NCBI GenBank assembly: GCA_963726295.1
Contig: CAVSBW010000001.1
Span: 620,001 to 684,000, forward strand
Direction of reading: 5' to 3'
DNA from: DASSQJ01 sp963726295
GTDB lineage: Bacteria; Actinomycetota; Actinomycetes; Actinomycetales; Dermatophilaceae
DNA: 64,000 bases
The position numbers were made by a program, and so were the translations under genes. Positions within the stretch are counted from its first letter, which is position 1; each line of letters begins with the position of its first letter. The notes below the pieces were generated by a model that saw only the letters and a program-made list of their open reading frames with translations, had not been told where the DNA came from and made no database searches. Shown here piece by piece: positions 60,519-64,000 of this stretch.

Positions 60519-61498
60519 GTCAGCCCGGGGAACGGCTCGAGGGGGAGGCCCCACCGGTGGCACTGCGCCTCGACGGCGCCGAGCCAGCGGGTGGCGGCGG
60601 CCCATCCGTCGCCGGCGTGGTCCTCGAGGAGGGTCCCGAGGCGGGCACCGTGCGCGGCGCGCAGCTCGCCCAGCGCCTCCCGTGCCAGCCGGGTGGCGGC
60701 CGCCGGGGTGCGGACGGGGAAGGGCAGCGGGGTGCCCAGGCCGACCTCGGGGACCGACCCACCGGCGACCTGGTCCTCGAACAGGTCGTGCAGGGCCGTC
60801 AGCGTGTCGAGGGCCCGGTCGCGCACCCGGTCGTCGGTGCGGGCGGCGACCACCTCGAGGAGGTAGCGGGCGCCCTGCGTGCGCGCGGCGAGCTGCTCGA
60901 CGGCGTCGGAGGCGATGGGGTCGCCGGGGACCGCGGGGGCGCGTCGGGTCAGGAGGAGTGCGGCGGCGAACCGCTGCCCGTGGAGGGCGGCGACGCTGTC
61001 GCGCAGCGCCTCCTCGACGTCGGCGAAACCCTGCACGCCCCGCGCGGCGGTGGCCTCGGCAGCCCCGAGGGAGGCGCGCGCCTGCCGGTCCGCGGCCGAG
61101 GGCGGGGGGCTCGCGGACGGGGAGCCCGACGTCGTCGGTGCGGGGGACGACGTGGGGGACGTGGGGGCCCCGTCGACGACCTCCGCGGGCACACCCATCC
61201 GCACCAGCGAGGTGCGCAGCACCGTGTGCTGACGGCGGTGAACGGGGACGAGGGCCGCCGCCACCGCCCCCGGCGTCGCGTCGGCCGCGGCCGCGAGGTC
61301 GGCACACGCCCGGGTCAGCGTCGTCAGGGCGTCCTCCCCGCGCAGCCGCTCGCGGGTCGGGATGAAGGGGACCGGCGGCGCGTCGTCCTCCAGCCGGATG
61401 CCGCAGCCCGAGAGGGCCAGGGGTGCACTCGCCGCGCCGAGGAGGAGGGCCCGGCGCCCGGGCCGTGCGACGCCTCCCTCCCGCATGCGCGGCATCAT
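60515..61498 (-). CDS. DUF4439-like ferritin-fold lipoprotein
   Basis: A 327-residue protein. An N-terminal signal with lipobox (RRALLLGAASAPLALSGCG) is followed by a Ser/Pro/Thr linker and two helical segments. The second (about residues 160-320, from ADVEEALRDSVAALHG) is a helical bundle of the ferritin-like DUF4439 type. Metal-binding residues typical for di-iron proteins are only partly visible, so iron binding is uncertain. The gene order lipoprotein-kinase-rimP resembles the proS-Rv2844-rimP neighbourhood in mycobacteria. The stop overlaps the kinase start (GTGA). It is divergent from rimP. Confidence 0.7.
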   Translation of the reverse strand: MMPRMREGGVARPGRRALLLGAASAPLALSGCGIRLEDDAPPVPFIPTRERLRGEDALTTLTRACADLAAAADATPGAVAAALVPVHRRQHTVLRTSLVRMGVPAEVVDGAPTSPTSSPAPTTSGSPSASPPPSAADRQARASLGAAEATAARGVQGFADVEEALRDSVAALHGQRFAAALLLTRRAPAVPGDPIASDAVEQLAARTQGARYLLEVVAARTDDRVRDRALDTLTALHDLFEDQVAGGSVPEVGLGTPLPFPVRTPAAATRLAREALGELRAAHGARLGTLLEDHAGDGWAAATRWLGAVEAQCHRWGLPLEPFPGLT

Positions 61499-61529
61499 CG
61501 CACGGTCGGAGGGCGCTCCTCCGGTGTCC

Positions 61530-61535
61530 TATGGT
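61530..61535 (+). promoter_or_regulatory. Putative -10 box (TATGGT) for the rimP operon
   Basis: TATGGT lies 50 bp before ATG 61586, just after the divergent lipoprotein start. The leader contains GAGAGGGAAAGAG ahead of the ATG. No clear -35 is visible. Confidence 0.4.
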
Positions 61536-61585
61536 TGGGGTGCGCCGAGACGGCGTCCGAGAACTGCAGAGAGAGGGAAAGAGCG

Positions 61586-62104
61586 ATGTCAACCGTCGAC
61601 AGGGTCCGGCCCCTCCTGGAGTCGGCGGTTTCGGCGCTGCCGCTCGTCCTCGAGGACGTCACCGTGACACCGGCCGGACGGCGCCGCGTTGTGCGGGTGC
61701 TCGTCGACCGCGACCTCGGCGACGTCGACTCCGTCACCGACCCGGTCGAGCCCCTCGGCCTCGACGAGGTCGCGGAGGCAACTCGGGCAGTGGGCGCGGC
61801 CCTCGACGACTCCGACGTCATGGGGGAGCAGCCCTACACGCTCGAGGTGTCCTCGCCCGGTGTCGCGCGCCCCCTCACGTCCCCGAGGCACTTCCAGCGC
61901 AACGTCGGTCGCCTCGTCACGGTGCAGCACGCCGGCGCCGAGACGACGGGCCGGGTGGTGGCCGCCGACCGCGAGACGGTGAGCCTCGAGGTGCCGGCCA
62001 CCCGCACGACCACCGCGCGCCGCGAGGCCATCCCGTACCGCGAGGTCGAGCGCGCACTCGTGCAGGTGGAGTTCGCGCGACCCGACGAGAGCAAGGAGAG
62101 CTGA
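61586..62104 (+). CDS. rimP: Ribosome maturation factor RimP
   Basis: A 172-residue protein of normal length. RimP assists 30S maturation. The N-terminal domain has LPLVLEDVTVTPAGRRRVVRVLVDRD, and the second domain carries LDEVAEATRAVGAALDD, LEVSSPGVARPLTSPRHFQRNVGR (the conserved SPG-R-L motif) and an SH3-like C-terminus. ATG 61586 has a strong purine stretch upstream. nusA follows after 2 bp. Confidence 0.95.
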   Translation: MSTVDRVRPLLESAVSALPLVLEDVTVTPAGRRRVVRVLVDRDLGDVDSVTDPVEPLGLDEVAEATRAVGAALDDSDVMGEQPYTLEVSSPGVARPLTSPRHFQRNVGRLVTVQHAGAETTGRVVAADRETVSLEVPATRTTTARREAIPYREVERALVQVEFARPDESKES

Positions 62105-62106
62105 CC

Positions 62107-63186
62107 GTGGACATCGACCTGGCCGCCCTGCGGGCCCTCGAGCGCGAGCGGGGCATCTCCCTGGACGTCCTGATCCCGGCCATCGAGCAGGCCCTCCTGC
62201 TCGCGTACCAGCGCACCGAGGGGCACTACCGACACGCCCGCGCGCAGCTCGACCGCAAGACCGGGCACGTGGTCATCTGGGCCCAGGAGGAGTTCGAGAC
62301 CCCGGCACCCGAGGGTGCGGTCGACGACGAGGGGAACCCGGCCCGCCCCACCCGCGAGCTCGGGCCCGAGTTCGACGACACCCCCACCGGCTTCGGGCGG
62401 GTCGCGGCGGCCACGGCCCGGCAGGTCATCGTCCAGCGGCTGCGCGACATCGAGGACGACGCGATCCTCGGTGACTTCCGCGGCCGCGAGGGCGACATCG
62501 TCGCCGGCGTCGTGCAGCAGAGCCCCGACCCCCGCCACGTCACCGTCGACTTCGGCTCGGTCGAGGGGATCCTGCCGCTCGCCGAGCAGGTCCCGGGCGA
62601 GACCTACGCCCACGGGCAGCGGCTGCGCACGTACGTCGTCTCCGTCAAGCGGGGTACCCGTGGTCCGCAGATCGGCCTGTCCCGCACCCACCCCAACCTG
62701 GTCCGCAAGCTGTTCGCCCTCGAGGTCCCCGAGATCGCCGACGGCAGCGTCGAGATCGCCGCGCTCGCCCGCGAGGCCGGTCACCGCACGAAGATCGCGG
62801 TGCACTCGAAGGTCGCGGGCCTCAACGCCAAGGGGGCCTGCATCGGGCCGATGGGCCAGCGCGTGCGCGCCGTCATGGCCGAGCTGCAGGGTGAGAAGAT
62901 CGACATCGTCGACTACTCCGACGACCCCGCCGGGTTCATCGCCGCCGCCCTGTCGCCCGCCCGGGTGTCCTCGGTCGAGGTGGTCGACAGCCAGCAGCGC
63001 TCCGCACGCGTCGTCGTGCCCGACTACCAGCTCTCCCTGGCCATCGGTCGCGAGGGGCAGAACGCCCGGCTCGCGGCCAAGCTCACCGGCTGGCGCATCG
63101 ACATCCGCCCGGACACCCCGCCGGCGGGCGCGAGCGGGCCGGTGGCGCCCCCGTCGGAGGCCTCCGACGCGCCCGACCCCGCGTAG
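62107..63186 (+). CDS. nusA: Transcription termination/antitermination factor NusA
   Basis: A 359-residue protein with an N-terminal RNA polymerase-binding domain (IDLAALRALERERGISLDVLIPAIEQALLLAY), an S1 domain (ILGDFRGREGDIVAGVV), and two KH domains (GPMGQRVRAVMAELQGEKIDIV, then SLAIGREGQNARLAAKLTGWRIDI). It lacks the acidic C-terminal repeats of E. coli NusA, as is normal in actinobacteria. GTG 62107 lies 2 bp after the rimP stop. ylxR begins 11 bp after its stop. Confidence 0.96.
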   Translation: MDIDLAALRALERERGISLDVLIPAIEQALLLAYQRTEGHYRHARAQLDRKTGHVVIWAQEEFETPAPEGAVDDEGNPARPTRELGPEFDDTPTGFGRVAAATARQVIVQRLRDIEDDAILGDFRGREGDIVAGVVQQSPDPRHVTVDFGSVEGILPLAEQVPGETYAHGQRLRTYVVSVKRGTRGPQIGLSRTHPNLVRKLFALEVPEIADGSVEIAALAREAGHRTKIAVHSKVAGLNAKGACIGPMGQRVRAVMAELQGEKIDIVDYSDDPAGFIAAALSPARVSSVEVVDSQQRSARVVVPDYQLSLAIGREGQNARLAAKLTGWRIDIRPDTPPAGASGPVAPPSEASDAPDPA

Positions 63187-63197
63187 GCGTTAGACTG

Positions 63198-63536
63198 GTG
63201 GGAACCGACCGGACTGGACTCCGGCCCGTGTCACCCGTTCGCACCTGCGTGGGGTGCCGTGGGACGGATAGCCGGTCGGTACTCCTGCGAGTGGTACTCG
63301 GGCAGGGGGACGACGGCGGATTCGTCGTCGTTCCCGATCCCGAGCGCCGTCGTCCGGGGCGTGGCGCATGGCTGCACCCCGACGTCTCGTGCCTCGACCT
63401 CGCCGTCCGCCGCAAGGCGTTCGCCCGCGCGCTGCGCAGCAGCACCGGGCCGGACACCACGCTGGTGGCCGGATGGGTCGCGGACCACGCGCAGGACGCA
63501 CCGTCAGAGAACCACCCAGACCGGAAGCGGGTTTGA
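63198..63536 (+). CDS. ylxR: YlxR-family RNA-binding protein
   Basis: A 112-residue protein of the YlxR family (DUF448). The hallmark VRTCVGCRG at about residues 14-22 begins the conserved core, followed by LLRVVLGQGDDGGFVVVPDPERRRPGRGAWLHPDVSCLDLAVRRKAFARAL. The fold is thought to bind RNA, and the gene lies between nusA and infB in most bacteria. A TAGACT box at 63191-63196 ends 1 nt before GTG 63198, so the true start may be further in if the transcript is leaderless; the stop is certain. Confidence 0.9.
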   Translation: MGTDRTGLRPVSPVRTCVGCRGTDSRSVLLRVVLGQGDDGGFVVVPDPERRRPGRGAWLHPDVSCLDLAVRRKAFARALRSSTGPDTTLVAGWVADHAQDAPSENHPDRKRV

Positions 63537-63628
63537 ACGCGATGAGCACCCGATGAGTACTCAGCGATGAGCACCCCCCAGCTGTAATACGGTCCGCGCC
63601 GCGCGGCACGGATCTGGACAGGAGAGAT

Positions 63629-64000
63629 GTGTCGAAAGTCCGTGTGAGCGCACTCGCCAAGGAGCGCGGGGAGACGAGCAAGGTCGTCCTCCAGCGACTC
63701 AACGAGATGGGCGAGTACGTCAAGAGCGCTAGCTCGACGATCGAGGCGCCGGTGGTCCGGCGCTACAACGAGAAGTTCCCGGTCGAGAAGACCGAGACGC
63801 CGGCCCCTGCCAAGAAGGCGGCGGCCACCAAGTCGACCCCCGCGAAGGCTGCCGAGGCGCCTGCCTCGCCGGCCCCTGCTGCTGCCCCGGCCCCGGCGTC
63901 CACGCCTGCTCCCGCGGCGCCAGCGGCAGCGGCTCCCGCCGCGCCAGCGGCACCGGCTCCCGCCGCGCCAGCGGCACCGGCTCCCGCCGCGCCAGCGGCA
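63629..64000 (+). CDS. infB: Translation initiation factor IF-2, N-terminal part (runs off window)
   Basis: GTG 63629 follows GGAGAG and opens a frame that stays open to the window end (124 codons). It begins SKVRVSALAKERGETSKVVL, QRLNEMGEYVKSASSTIEAP, the IF-2 N-terminal domain that helps place initiator tRNA. After about 60 residues it becomes an Ala/Pro-rich linker with 24-bp repeats, as is usual before the G domain of actinobacterial IF-2. The GTPase core lies beyond the window. Confidence 0.93.
   Translation, partial: MSKVRVSALAKERGETSKVVLQRLNEMGEYVKSASSTIEAPVVRRYNEKFPVEKTETPAPAKKAAATKSTPAKAAEAPASPAPAAAPAPASTPAPAAPAAAAPAAPAAPAPAAPAAPAPAAPAA
63908..64000 (+). repeat. 24-bp in-frame tandem repeat in infB
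   Basis: Units gctcccgcngcgccagcggcanc(g) repeat every 24 bp from 63908, with at least three full units and a partial fourth at the window edge. They encode APAAPAA(A/P). The array continues beyond the window, so its length is unknown. Confidence 0.9.

Noticed and set aside
63541..63575. Repeated GATGAGCACC motifs before infB as start codons or a regulatory array
   Set aside because: The in-frame readings stop at once, and the infB start at 63629 has a clear ribosome-binding site; the repeats may be chance.

Overview
The window is chromosomal DNA of a high-GC actinobacterium. Codon third positions are almost all G or C, and GTG starts, 1- or 4-nt gene overlaps and leaderless TAnnnT promoters are common. 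Gene order follows the actinobacterial core segment known from Mycobacterium: trmD-rplS-lepB-rnhB-DUF2469-yraN-comM-dprA-xerC, then rpsB-tsf-pyrH-frr-cdsA-rlmN, then dxr-rip1-ispG-GNAT, then proS-rimP-nusA-ylxR-infB. Product features would fit Intrasporangiaceae/Dermatophilaceae relatives such as Janibacter or Knoellia, but that placement is inference. No rRNA, tRNA, CRISPR array, prophage or insertion sequence was seen.

Layout. 1-9.3 kb: translation, secretion and DNA-processing housekeeping, with a TrmD-acetyltransferase fusion, an active signal peptidase beside a catalytically dead-looking paralogue, and a dprA broken by a 1-nt frameshift. 9.3-14 kb: a membrane-anchored DUF3152 metalloprotease-like protein, an M23 peptidase, an aminotransferase and an MFS exporter. 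14.3-23.8 kb: rpsB (with an Ala/Glu repeat tail), tsf, pyrH, frr, cdsA, rlmN. Between tsf and pyrH lie a decayed repeat-protein gene, an endonuclease/phosphatase-fold enzyme and a phosphoribosyltransferase. 23.9-26.2 kb: a lipoprotein with all copper ligands of the PHM-type monooxygenases, and a LOG-family protein.

26.2-38.2 kb is a polyamine utilisation block. An Lrp-type regulator, a class III aminotransferase and a PuuB-like oxidase form a minus-strand operon. Divergent to it are an aminobutyraldehyde dehydrogenase, a four-gene spermidine/putrescine ABC importer (potD-A-B-C order), a saccharopine-dehydrogenase-like protein and a succinate-semialdehyde dehydrogenase. Together they could import putrescine and convert it through aminobutyraldehyde and GABA to succinate. 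A perfect 17-bp palindrome in the divergent promoter region is the likely regulator site.

38.2-50.6 kb: an orphan DnaB/RecA-type ATPase, an RNase Sa-like nuclease with its barstar inhibitor, the isoprenoid genes dxr and ispG around the site-2 protease rip1, two acetyltransferase-fold proteins, proS, a HAD protein and a TSUP permease. 50.6-53.8 kb: a DUF559 gene bracketed by 40-nt inverted-repeat elements, a G-rich 20-bp tandem repeat, and an amylosucrase. 53.9-56.7 kb: a ferric-reductase-like flavocytochrome, an exported FMN-binding protein and its ApbE flavin transferase. 56.9-64 kb: a secreted Cys-rich protein, a YyaL-type protein, a streptomycin-kinase-like phosphotransferase, a lipoprotein, and the rimP-nusA-ylxR-infB operon running off the window end.
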